A stretch of 64,000 nucleotides of DNA, from positions 1 to 64,000 of the forward strand of contig JABLXR010000001.1 in assembly GCA_013178015.1 (NCBI GenBank), written 5' to 3'. The stretch is from Anaerolineae bacterium. GTDB taxonomy: Bacteria; Chloroflexota; Anaerolineae; DRVO01. The position numbers and the translations under genes were made by a program. The notes under the pieces are model-generated. The model was not told where the DNA came from. It worked only from the letters and a program-made list of their open reading frames with translations, and made no database searches. The stretch's first letter is position 1. Each line of letters starts with the position of its first letter. Below, one piece after another: positions 1 to 7,597 of this stretch.

Positions 1-144
1 GCTGGCCAGCAACCACGGCCGGCCAGCGAGCAGGCGAGGAACAGAGGCGATGCAGCATCCGATAGCGCCCAGACTGGCTCTGATAGGCATCTCTGGTCGC
101 TTGCCATAGGACTTTGAGAAAGCCCTGCCCATGCCCTTGTGCCC
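1..144. other. Unassigned sequence upstream of hrcA
   Basis: No convincing coding region is visible. The first 27 bases contain an inverted repeat (GCTGGCC at 1-7 and GGCCAGC at 21-27). It could be the end of a terminator belonging to a gene left of the window, but no T-run follows it. Confidence 0.4.
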
Positions 145-173
145 TTGACATGCCTGCGGCTGAGTGCTAGACT
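145..173 (+). promoter_or_regulatory. Sigma70-type promoter of the hrcA operon
   Basis: A perfect -35 hexamer TTGACA (145-150) is followed after 17 nt by TAGACT (168-173), which matches the -10 consensus at four of six positions. Transcription would start near 180, inside the CIRCE element. Strength is inferred from the match only. Confidence 0.75.
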
Positions 174-199
174 TGGCACTCGATGGGTCGGAGTGCTAG
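162..199 (+). promoter_or_regulatory. CIRCE operator with an extra half-site
   Basis: TTGGCACTC (173-181), a 9-nt spacer and GAGTGCTAG (191-199) match the CIRCE consensus TTAGCACTC-N9-GAGTGCTAA with one change in each arm. A second copy of GAGTGCTAG lies upstream at 162-170, overlapping the -10 box. CIRCE is the known HrcA binding site, so the operon is probably autorepressed. The downstream arm also holds the GGAG (190-193) that would serve as the hrcA ribosome-binding site. Confidence 0.9.
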
Positions 200-200
200 G

Positions 201-1316
201 GTGTCTAGCGCGCAAATACATCTGCCGGGGCTAACGTCGCGGCAGAAGCTGGTCCTGCGCCTGGTGGTGCGGGAGTATACCCGTTCGGCAACTCCGGTCA
301 GCTCCAAGGTGTTGGTGGATCAGTACGGGCTGAAAGTCAGCTCGGCGACCATCAGGAACGAACTGGCGCGGCTGGAGGAATTGGGGCTGCTCACGCACCC
401 TCATACTTCCGCCGGGCGGGTGCCCACCGATGCCGGCTACCGGTACTTCATCGAGTACCTCATGCCGGAGCGGGAGCTACCCCTCACCGAGCGGCGCAGA
501 ATCAGCCATCAGTTCCACCAGTTGGGCCTCGAGTTGGACCAGTGGCTCCAGCTTTCTGCTGCCATACTGGCCGACACCGTCCGCAATGCGGCTGTGGTCA
601 CCGCACCCAGGGGGCCTCAGGTGCGCTTCAAGCACCTGGAGCTCATCTCGACCTACGGCAACTCCGTGTTGCTGGTGTTGGTACTGCAGAACGGCGTCGT
701 CAGGCAGCACGGTCTGGTGACGCGCCAGCCCGTGTCTCAGGAGGCGCTCAGTCAGGTTTCCGATCGGTTGTCGGCTCTCTGCCGGGGCCTCCAGGCCCAT
801 GAGATCGAATCGCTCACGGACGAGCTCACGGCCTTCGATCGGGAGGTGCTCCAACTGGTTGCCGCCTGCATGCGCGATCTGGATCGGGCTGCCAGCGTGG
901 AGGCCTACCGAGAGGGCTTGCGACACCTACTGAGCCAGCCCGAGTTCGCCGACAGCACGGCGGTGAGCCGGGCTATGAGCCTTCTGGAGAGCGACTGGCT
1001 GGCCGCCAGCATCCTTCCGCAGGTGACTGCCACCAACGGCGTGACCGTTCTGCTGGGCCATGGCGGCGAGGGCGCGAACGTGGGCGAGTACGGTCTGGTA
1101 TTGTCGCGGTATGGGGTACAGCAGGAACTGGTGGGAGCGTTGGGCGTCCTGGGCCCCGTACGCATGAACTACGAGACTGTCATCCCAGCGGTCCGCTACA
1201 TGGCATCACTGCTGAGCGAGCTGATTTGGGGTCTCTTCGGCCCCGGCGAAGTAGATGGGCTCGATCTCGAAGGTAAGGCGGGCCAGGGCAAAGGGGAGGT
1301 TGCCAGTAATGGTTAG
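201..1316 (+). CDS. hrcA: Heat-inducible transcription repressor HrcA
   Basis: HrcA represses class I heat-shock genes by binding CIRCE; GroEL is known to keep it active. The N-terminal winged helix (LTSRQKLVLRLVVREYTRS, then the SSATIRNELARLEELGLL recognition helix) and the TSAGRVPTDAGYRYFIEYLM segment are textbook HrcA. The C-terminal GAF-like domain ends near VRMNYETVIPAVRYM. Length (371 residues) fits the family. I prefer the GTG at 201, which has GGAG 7 nt upstream. An in-frame ATG at 183 lies inside the CIRCE spacer and has no Shine-Dalgarno sequence. The gene opens a chaperone operon and overlaps grpE by 8 nt, so translation is probably coupled. Confidence 0.95.
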   Translation: MSSAQIHLPGLTSRQKLVLRLVVREYTRSATPVSSKVLVDQYGLKVSSATIRNELARLEELGLLTHPHTSAGRVPTDAGYRYFIEYLMPERELPLTERRRISHQFHQLGLELDQWLQLSAAILADTVRNAAVVTAPRGPQVRFKHLELISTYGNSVLLVLVLQNGVVRQHGLVTRQPVSQEALSQVSDRLSALCRGLQAHEIESLTDELTAFDREVLQLVAACMRDLDRAASVEAYREGLRHLLSQPEFADSTAVSRAMSLLESDWLAASILPQVTATNGVTVLLGHGGEGANVGEYGLVLSRYGVQQELVGALGVLGPVRMNYETVIPAVRYMASLLSELIWGLFGPGEVDGLDLEGKAGQGKGEVASNG

Positions 1317-1866
1317 TGACGCTGATCAGGAAAGCCTCGGGGCGGCGGAGATGGACGCTCCTGCCACCGAGGAGCGCGTGTGCCAGTTGGAGCAGAGAAT
1401 TGGCGAGTTGGAGGCCAGCCTAGCCGAGGCAGAGCGGCAGGCGAAGGAGTACCTGGACGGCTGGCAGAGAGAGCGAGCCTCCTTCGCCAACTACCGCCGG
1501 AGGATCGAAGAGGAACGCACCTCCATCTCCCAGGCGGCACTGGAGGATTTCATCTGCCAGTTTCTGCCCCTCCTGGACGACCTGGAGCGCGCCTGCGGCG
1601 ACATCCCGGAGGAGCTTGCAGGGCATCCCTGGGTCGAGGGCGTGCGCATGGTGGAGCGAAAGTTCCGCCAGTTGCTGGAGAGCCTTGGGGTAGAAGAGAT
1701 CGAAGCTGAGGGCTGCAAGTTCGATCCCGAGGTACACGAGGCCATCACCCACGAGGAGGCGGAGGGCTTTGCCGAAGGCGACGTTATCGGTCAGGTGTTG
1801 AAGGGATATCGCCTGGGCGATCGCATACTTCGTTGCAGTGTGGTTCGGGTGGCAAAATCCAGTTAG
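1309..1866 (+). CDS. grpE: Nucleotide exchange factor GrpE
   Basis: GrpE releases ADP from DnaK and works as a cytosolic dimer. The N-terminal half is a long charged coiled coil (residues about 20-75, with WQRERASFANYRRRIEEE). The C-terminal beta domain carries the signature region around GCKFDPEVHEAITHEE and VIGQVLKGYRLGDRILRCSVV. The ATG at 1309 overlaps the hrcA stop and has GGGGAGG (1293-1299) 9 nt upstream. A longer frame opens at 1255 within hrcA but has no supporting site. Length is about 185 residues, normal for the family. An 82-nt gap separates it from dnaK. Confidence 0.95.
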   Translation: MVSDADQESLGAAEMDAPATEERVCQLEQRIGELEASLAEAERQAKEYLDGWQRERASFANYRRRIEEERTSISQAALEDFICQFLPLLDDLERACGDIPEELAGHPWVEGVRMVERKFRQLLESLGVEEIEAEGCKFDPEVHEAITHEEAEGFAEGDVIGQVLKGYRLGDRILRCSVVRVAKSS

Positions 1867-1948
1867 CAGGCGCTCGGGCGCAGCTGCCACCGCGCTCGAG
1901 CGGAGCAGTACGACACGAAGTGAGACCAATTAGGTAAGGAGACTGAGT

Positions 1949-3850
1949 ATGGCTAGGATCATCGGAATTGACCTGGGCACCACCAACTCGGTGGGCGCCG
2001 TCATGGAGGGCGGAGAGCCCACCATTGTGCCCAGTGCCGAGGGGGGACGGCTGTTTCCCTCGGTGGTGGCCATTAACCCCAAGACTGACGAACGCCTGGT
2101 AGGCCAGTCGGCCCGTCGCCAGGCGGTCACCAACCCGGAGAACACCATCTACTCCATCAAGAGATTCATGGGCCGCAAGTACAGCGACCCCGTGGTGCAG
2201 CAGGCCATCAAACGCCTGCCCTACCGCGTCGCGCAGGCTCCCAACGGCGATGTGCGCGTGGTGATGGGCGGGAGGGAGTACTCGCCGCCGGAGATCTCGG
2301 CCATGATCCTGCAGAAGATCAGGGCCGACGCCGAGGCCTACCTGGGCGAGTCCATCACTCAGGCCGTCATCACGGTGCCGGCCTACTTCGATGATGCCCA
2401 GCGCCAGGCAACCAAGGACGCCGGGCAGATCGCCGGCCTCGAGGTGCTCCGCATCATCAACGAGCCCACCGCAGCCGCATTGGCCTACGGGCTCGACAAG
2501 AAGAAGGACGAGAGAATCGCTGTCTACGACCTAGGTGGGGGCACTTTCGACATCTCCATACTGGATGTCGGCGATGGCGTGTTCGAAGTCAAGTCCACCA
2601 ACGGCGATACCTTCCTGGGCGGAGACGACTTCGACCAGCGGGTAATCGATTGGGTGGCGGACGAGTTCAAGCGAGAGAACGGCATAGACCTCCGCCAGGA
2701 TAGGCTGGCCCTGCAGCGCCTCAAGGAGGCTGCCGAAAGGGCCAAGATTGAGCTGTCCTCAGTCATGCAGACTGAGATCAACCTGCCCTTCATCACCGCT
2801 GACGCCTCCGGGCCCAAACACCTGCAGATGACCTTGACCCGGGCCAAGCTGGAATCTCTGGTAGCGGACCTCATCCAACGAACCATAGAGCCCTGCCGGC
2901 TGGCCCTAAAGGATGCCGGCTACACCGTTGATCAGATAGACGAGATCGTCCTCGTCGGTGGGCAGACCCGAATGCCCGCGGTACAGGAAGCCGTGCGCAA
3001 GTTCTTCGGCAAGGAACCCCACAAGGGCGTCAACCCCGATGAGGTCGTCGCCGTGGGGGCTGCCATCCAGGCAGGCGTGCTGGGTGGTGAGGTCAAGGAC
3101 GTATTGCTTCTGGACGTCACTCCCCTCACTCTCAGCATCGAGACGCTTGGCGGTGTGGCCACGCCCATCATAGAGCGGAACACCACCATTCCCGTCCGCA
3201 AGAGCCAGGTGTTCAGCACCGCCTCCGACGGCCAGACTCAGGTGGAGATCCACGTGGTCCAGGGCGAGCGACCCATGGCTGCCGACAACAAGACGCTAGG
3301 CCGGTTCATACTGGACGGCATTCCCCCTGCGCCCCGAGGCGTGCCTCAGATCGAGGTCACCTTCGACATAGATGCTGACGGCATCCTGGGAGTCTCCGCC
3401 AAGGATAAGGCCACCGGTCGGGAGCAGAAGATCACCATCAAGCCTTCGAGTGGCCTGACCAAGGAAGAGATAGATCGTATGGTTCGCGAGGCCCAGGCAC
3501 ATCAGGCCGAGGACCAGCGACAGCGAGAGCGCATCGAGGCCCGCAACATGGCCGACTCGCTGATCTACTCGGCGGAGAAGAGCCTGCGCGACCTGGGCGA
3601 CAAGGTTCCTGCGGACGTGCGGCAGGACGTAGAGAGGAAGGTGGAGCAGCTTCGCTCCGTCATGCAGGGGGAAGACACCCAGGCGATCCGGAACCGTACG
3701 AACGAGCTTTCCCAGGCCATGCAGCGCATCGGTGCCGCCATGTACGAGCAGTCTCCGACGGGCCAGGCCGAGCGCGGCCCTGACGGCGGCCGGCAGGGAG
3801 CCGGCCAGCCGGACGAAGACGTGGTCGAGGGCGACTTCACGGAAGCCTAG
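1949..3850 (+). CDS. dnaK: Molecular chaperone DnaK (Hsp70)
   Basis: DnaK is the ATP-dependent Hsp70 that binds exposed hydrophobic peptides with DnaJ and GrpE. The ATPase domain shows [13 protein letters not shown] at the N-terminus, [11 protein letters not shown] near residue 193 and VGGQTRMP near 335. The interdomain linker contains [12 protein letters not shown], followed by the substrate-binding domain. The tail ends in the acidic [11 protein letters not shown] typical of bacterial DnaK. AGGAG (1937-1941) lies 7 nt before the ATG. Length 633 is standard. An intrinsic terminator follows the stop codon closely. Confidence 0.98.
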   Translation: MARIIGIDLGTTNSVGAVMEGGEPTIVPSAEGGRLFPSVVAINPKTDERLVGQSARRQAVTNPENTIYSIKRFMGRKYSDPVVQQAIKRLPYRVAQAPNGDVRVVMGGREYSPPEISAMILQKIRADAEAYLGESITQAVITVPAYFDDAQRQATKDAGQIAGLEVLRIINEPTAAALAYGLDKKKDERIAVYDLGGGTFDISILDVGDGVFEVKSTNGDTFLGGDDFDQRVIDWVADEFKRENGIDLRQDRLALQRLKEAAERAKIELSSVMQTEINLPFITADASGPKHLQMTLTRAKLESLVADLIQRTIEPCRLALKDAGYTVDQIDEIVLVGGQTRMPAVQEAVRKFFGKEPHKGVNPDEVVAVGAAIQAGVLGGEVKDVLLLDVTPLTLSIETLGGVATPIIERNTTIPVRKSQVFSTASDGQTQVEIHVVQGERPMAADNKTLGRFILDGIPPAPRGVPQIEVTFDIDADGILGVSAKDKATGREQKITIKPSSGLTKEEIDRMVREAQAHQAEDQRQRERIEARNMADSLIYSAEKSLRDLGDKVPADVRQDVERKVEQLRSVMQGEDTQAIRNRTNELSQAMQRIGAAMYEQSPTGQAERGPDGGRQGAGQPDEDVVEGDFTEA

Positions 3851-3866
3851 ATTGGATCGCGGGAGA

Positions 3867-3897
3867 GGAGGCGGGTATACTGAACCCGCCTCCTTTT
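3867..3897 (+). terminator. Intrinsic terminator between dnaK and dnaJ
   Basis: GGAGGCGGGT (3867-3876) and ACCCGCCTCC (3884-3893) form a perfect 10-bp stem with a 7-nt loop, followed by TTTT (3894-3897). It starts 16 nt after the dnaK stop codon. It would terminate or attenuate transcription before dnaJ. Confidence 0.85.
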
Positions 3898-3910
3898 CAT
3901 GCAGTGGAGT

Positions 3911-5035
3911 ATGGCAGACACCAGGGACTACTACGAGGTGCTCGGGGTCCCGCGCAACGCCGATCCCGAAGATATACGCCGCGCGTACCGCCGCCTGGCG
4001 AGAGAGTATCACCCGGACGTAAACCGGTCCCCCGAGGCAGCGGAGACGTTCAAGGCCGTCAACGAAGCCTACCACGTCCTCAGCGACCCTGAGCGGCGCC
4101 GTGCCTACGACCGCTTCGGGCAGGCGGGCCTATCGGGGATGAACGGGTTCGAGGGCTTCAACGGGTTCGGTGGCCTGGGCGACATCTTCGAAGACCTGTT
4201 CGGCTTCGGCATGCGCACCTCGGCCCAGGCCCGGCGTGCCCCTCAGCGGGGTACCGACCTGCATTACTCCCTTCACCTCTCTTTCCGTGACGCCGTGTTC
4301 GGCACCACACAGGAGCTCGAGGTAACGCGGCTCGAACCGTGTGACCGTTGCGGGGGTACTGGCGCTGAGCCAGGCACATCGCCCACCCGCTGTCCTACCT
4401 GCAATGGCACCGGTGAAGTGCGGCGGGTGCAGCAGACGGTCCTAGGGTCCTTCGTCAACGTCAGCACCTGCCCCAGCTGTGGAGGCCGGGGCGAGGTGGT
4501 CACCACGCGCTGCTCCCAGTGCGTCGGCGAGATGCAGATCCGGCGCACGCGCACTATACAGGTCAAGGTGCCGCCCGGAGTCAGTGACGGCACCCGCATA
4601 CGCCTATCTGGCGAGGGAAACGTGGGCCTGAACGGCGGCCCCCCAGGCAACCTGTACGTCACCCTTCAGGTGGAGGAAGATGCTCAGTTCCAGCGACAGG
4701 GAGATGACCTGATCCTGGAGTGGCCCATAAACGTGGCTCAAGCGGCGCTCGGAGCCACCGTGGAGGTGCCCACGCTGGAGGGTGAGGAGAGGCTCCGAGT
4801 GCCTCCTGGCACGCAGAGCGGCCGCGTCTTTCGGCTGCGGGGCAAGGGTGTCCCTCATCTGCAGCGCCCGGGGCGGGGTGATCAGGTAGTAATAATACGG
4901 GTGCTAACGCCTACCAATCTGAACCCCAGACAGCGCAAGTTGATGGAGGAGCTGGCCGAGAGCCTGGGCGAGAACAACATAGCCAAGGATGAGCCCAGCT
5001 TCGTGGAGCGCATGAAGGGCGTACTCGGCCTCTAA
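3911..5035 (+). CDS. dnaJ: Chaperone protein DnaJ (Hsp40)
   Basis: DnaJ delivers substrates to DnaK and stimulates its ATPase. The J domain has the HPD motif in YHPDVN (near residue 35), then a Gly/Phe-rich linker (GFEGFNGFGGLGDIFEDLFGFG), four zinc-finger repeats and two C-terminal beta domains. The repeats are CDRCGGTG, CPTCNGTG, CPSCGGRG and CSQCVGEM. All eight cysteines are present, but the last repeat lacks the final glycine. The start ATG 3911 gives the canonical MADTRDYYEVLGV. GGAG is only 1 nt upstream of it, and an alternative ATG lies at 3899 in the terminator flank, so the exact start is uncertain. Confidence 0.96.
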   Translation: MADTRDYYEVLGVPRNADPEDIRRAYRRLAREYHPDVNRSPEAAETFKAVNEAYHVLSDPERRRAYDRFGQAGLSGMNGFEGFNGFGGLGDIFEDLFGFGMRTSAQARRAPQRGTDLHYSLHLSFRDAVFGTTQELEVTRLEPCDRCGGTGAEPGTSPTRCPTCNGTGEVRRVQQTVLGSFVNVSTCPSCGGRGEVVTTRCSQCVGEMQIRRTRTIQVKVPPGVSDGTRIRLSGEGNVGLNGGPPGNLYVTLQVEEDAQFQRQGDDLILEWPINVAQAALGATVEVPTLEGEERLRVPPGTQSGRVFRLRGKGVPHLQRPGRGDQVVIIRVLTPTNLNPRQRKLMEELAESLGENNIAKDEPSFVERMKGVLGL

Positions 5036-5061
5036 CGGCCAGCCGCGCCAGGAGACCGGCC

Positions 5062-5976
5062 GTGAAGTGGGTGGAAGTCAGTGTGGCAGTGGGCGGAGAA
5101 GCCGCCGAAGCTGTCTCTGCCTTTCTCTCCCGCTACGGTGCGGTGGCCGTAGAAGAGGTTCGTGCTGGCCCCAGCAATGGGTCCTCTCACGAGCCAGCTG
5201 TGACGGTGCGCTGTTACCTCGAGGCCCGTCGGGCGTCCAAGCACCGGCGCGCCATCGAAGAAGGTCTGTGGCACCTTTCCCAACTGCTTCCTGTGTCCTC
5301 ACCCGCCTTCCGCTGCCTCACCGAGCGCGACTGGACTGACGCGTGGAAGGACCACTTCCCCGTCCTCCATGTGGGGGAGCGTATTGTCATCGTCCCCACC
5401 TGGCGCCAGTATCAACCCCGCCAGGGAGAGGTCGTGGTGGCCGTGGACCCTGGACTGGCCTTCGGCACCGGCCTGCACCCAAGTACTCAGCTCTGCCTCT
5501 CGGCTCTGGAGAACTACCTGCGCCCGGGCGACCGGGTGCTAGACGTGGGCACGGGCACCGGCATTCTGGCCATAGCGGCAGCCAAACTCGGTGCTGGCAG
5601 GGTCGAAGCGATGGATGTGGAGCCAGCCGCCGTCCAGGCAGCCACTGACAACGTCCGCATCAACGGAGTGGGGGATCGAGTGAGCGTATCCCTGGCCTCG
5701 GTGATCCCGGTCGAGGCCCACGATGGTCCCGACCCCTCCATCTACCGGAACGGGCCGCACGACCTGGTCCTGGTGAACATCATCGCCGAGGTCATCGCCG
5801 AGATGGCACCGGTGCTTCTCGGGCTCACCCGCCCGGGAGGCATCATCATCGCTTCCGGGATCATACTGGAACGCGAGCACTTGGTCCTAGAAGCCTTCAC
5901 CGGCAAGGCCACGGTCACAATGCGGAGCCAGGACGGAGACTGGGTCGCCCTGACGCTGCGCGTTCCCGCCGGGTAG
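5062..5976 (+). CDS. prmA: Ribosomal protein L11 methyltransferase PrmA
   Basis: PrmA trimethylates lysines of ribosomal protein L11 using S-adenosylmethionine. The N-terminal region is the L11-binding domain. The methyltransferase domain contains DPGLAFGTGLHPST (129-142), the SAM motif DVGTGTG (161-167) and VNIIAEV (238-244), where PrmA proteins have the NI(L/I)A signature. GTG 5062 is preceded by GGAG (5051-5054) at 7 nt. It follows dnaJ by 26 nt, an arrangement also seen in Firmicutes heat-shock operons. Confidence 0.93.
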   Translation: MKWVEVSVAVGGEAAEAVSAFLSRYGAVAVEEVRAGPSNGSSHEPAVTVRCYLEARRASKHRRAIEEGLWHLSQLLPVSSPAFRCLTERDWTDAWKDHFPVLHVGERIVIVPTWRQYQPRQGEVVVAVDPGLAFGTGLHPSTQLCLSALENYLRPGDRVLDVGTGTGILAIAAAKLGAGRVEAMDVEPAAVQAATDNVRINGVGDRVSVSLASVIPVEAHDGPDPSIYRNGPHDLVLVNIIAEVIAEMAPVLLGLTRPGGIIIASGIILEREHLVLEAFTGKATVTMRSQDGDWVALTLRVPAG

Positions 5977-5980
5977 ATCA

Positions 5981-6715
5981 GTGTCCGCCCACCGCTTCTT
6001 CGTCCCGCCGGAGACTCTGGCCTCCAGCGAGATCACTCTGGGACGGGACCTGGCTCACCGCGTCGGCCGGGTACTCCGGCTGCAGGTGGGCGACCGCATC
6101 TCCCTGCTGAACGGCCTAGGCCGGGAGGTAGAAGCTGAGATTCTCTCTATCAGTCGCGATGCCGTGCGCGCCCGAGCCCTGGGAGTCACCTGCCCCAACA
6201 CCGAGCCCCGCCTGCATCTGGTGCTCTATCAGGCCCTGCTGCCCAGCGATCGCTTCGAGTGGGTCCTGGAGAAGGGCACTGAGATAGGGGTGGCTCGCTT
6301 CGTCCCCCTCGTCACCACCCGCTGCACCGCCCGTCCTCCTGCCGGTGACCTCGCCCGCAAGAGGAGCCGCTGGCAGGCAGTGGTCAGGGCTGCCGCCGAG
6401 CAGAGCCATCGCGCCCTGCTCCCCGAAGTGACCGCGCCGGCCACGCTGCAGGCGGCCTTGGGAGGCCTGAGCGGGCCCGGTCTGCTGGCCTGGGAGGACT
6501 CGCGCCGCCCCCTGAAGTCAGCCCTCCCAGAACTCGCCACTCAGGACGTGCTGGCGCTGTTCGTGGGCCCCGAGGGTGGCTTCACCTCCGAAGAGGCGGA
6601 GGCAGCCCAGGCCGCCGGCTTGACCATCGTCTCCCTGGGCCCGCGCATCCTGCGCGCCGAGACGGCGGGGCCCGTCCTCGCCGCCCTGGCCCTCTATGCG
6701 GCGGGTGAGCTCTAG
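5981..6715 (+). CDS. rsmE: 16S rRNA (uracil-1498-N3)-methyltransferase RsmE
   Basis: RsmE is a SPOUT-class enzyme that methylates U1498 in 16S rRNA. A PUA-like N-terminal domain (FFVPPETL...HRVGRVLRLQVGD) precedes the knotted methyltransferase domain with VGPEGG (195-200) and LGPRILRAETA (219-229), which bind SAM in the trefoil knot. GTG 5981 is 4 nt after the prmA stop, with only a weak GGGTAG upstream, so coupling with prmA is likely. Length 244 is typical. It is the last recognisable gene of the heat-shock operon. Confidence 0.93.
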   Translation: MSAHRFFVPPETLASSEITLGRDLAHRVGRVLRLQVGDRISLLNGLGREVEAEILSISRDAVRARALGVTCPNTEPRLHLVLYQALLPSDRFEWVLEKGTEIGVARFVPLVTTRCTARPPAGDLARKRSRWQAVVRAAAEQSHRALLPEVTAPATLQAALGGLSGPGLLAWEDSRRPLKSALPELATQDVLALFVGPEGGFTSEEAEAAQAAGLTIVSLGPRILRAETAGPVLAALALYAAGEL

Positions 6716-6743
6716 ACAGGGACGGCCAACAACCGACGGGCGA

Positions 6744-6760
6744 CCCAGGAACCTCCTGGG
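6744..6760 (+). terminator. Hairpin downstream of rsmE
   Basis: CCCAGGA and TCCTGGG form a perfect 7-bp stem around a 3-nt loop, 28 nt after the rsmE stop codon. No T-run follows. It may end or process the operon transcript, but it is not a typical intrinsic terminator. Confidence 0.4.
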
Positions 6761-6808
6761 GCTACAGCCTTACCAGTGAGGCGAACCAGGAAGTGCGCCC
6801 TCATCGGG

Positions 6809-7069
6809 TCAGCGGTGCTTTTGGGCCTTGCTCCTGTGCTCGACACAGGGCACCACGATGATGCCAGCGTTCGTGTCTGTGTCCAGGAACAGGCGCCAGT
6901 CTCGCACTCTCAGCCAGTAGCCCGTCTCGGGCGCCCGCAGCCGGGCCCCATCTCCCTGACCCGTCTCCGCCAGCCGTCCTACGGCCTAGGTAACCTATCT
7001 GGCAACCTGCCCATCCAGTCGGCGCAGGCTCTGGCGGGCTGGGCCCGTACGGGTGACGCGCAGGGTCAT
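6809..7069 (-). pseudogene. RelE/ParE-type toxin, interrupted by two amber codons
   Basis: Reading minus from ATG 7069 gives MTLRVTRTGPARQSLRRLDG and then two in-frame TAG codons, at codon 25 (6995-6997) and codon 28 (6986-6988). The frame then stays open to a TGA at 6809-6811. The downstream half reads GYWLRVRDWRLFLDTDTN, IIVVPCVEH and RSKAQKHR, closely following the RelE/ParE pattern of a beta-strand with a basic arginine, a second strand and a basic C-terminus. The ATG overlaps the antitoxin stop in an ATGA junction, the usual TA operon layout. There is no frameshift, only two stops three codons apart. Most likely a recently inactivated toxin; a sequencing error or amber readthrough cannot be excluded. 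Confidence 0.75.
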
Positions 7070-7332
7070 AGCCCAAGCTGCCGCAGCACTTCCTCTGCCG
7101 ACACCAGGTTTCGCTCTTCGGCAGCCCGCCTGCTCTCGGCGATAGCAGCCGAAGTCTCCTCGCTCAGTTCGCCTTCATCGTCCTCGTGCGCGCTTTCGAA
7201 GGCAGCCAACACCGGATCCTCGCAGGTCGCCAGCCGGCGCAGTATGTGCACCAGGGCAGTCAAGTCCGCGTCAGGCACCCGCTCCACGAGGAGACGGGCC
7301 TCCTCCCGCTCCTCTACGCGCGTGATGCTCAC
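7066..7332 (-). CDS. Putative type II antitoxin
   Basis: This 88-residue acidic protein has a C-terminal segment (ELSEETSAAIAESRRAAEE then SAEEVLRQLGL) like the toxin-wrapping tail of antitoxins paired with RelE/ParE toxins. The start is GTG 7332, with AGGAGG about 5 nt upstream. Its TGA stop overlaps the start of the decayed toxin reading frame. The N-terminal half shows no clear HTH or ribbon-helix-helix, so the DNA-binding fold is not assigned. With the toxin broken, it may still serve as an orphan antitoxin or autorepressor. The toxin-like partner is the main support for this call. Confidence 0.65.
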   Translation of the reverse strand: MSITRVEEREEARLLVERVPDADLTALVHILRRLATCEDPVLAAFESAHEDDEGELSEETSAAIAESRRAAEERNLVSAEEVLRQLGL

Positions 7333-7597
7333 ACGTCCTCCTATCCTGCCTCATTCCGCCGGGCACCGCGCTACCCTCCGAGCTCAGATCTCCGCCCGAG
7401 TCGGCAACCGGTAGGCCCTGTGATGACATCCTACCACAGCCGTCTCGGCCGGTGTGCCCGACCCGCTCTCCGCAGCGCTCACATCATGCCCTCGCACCGC
7501 CCGGGACAGCGCTCCATCGGGGCCGGTCGCCCACCTACCTGCGCCTCTGAACCCTCGCCGCCAACCCGCGCGACCGCCCCAGGGTCGGAAGCGCGCA

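Noticed and set aside
183-200. ATG 183 as hrcA start
   Set aside because: It lies inside the CIRCE spacer and has no Shine-Dalgarno; GTG 201 in the same frame has GGAG at 7 nt. Kept only as an alternative.
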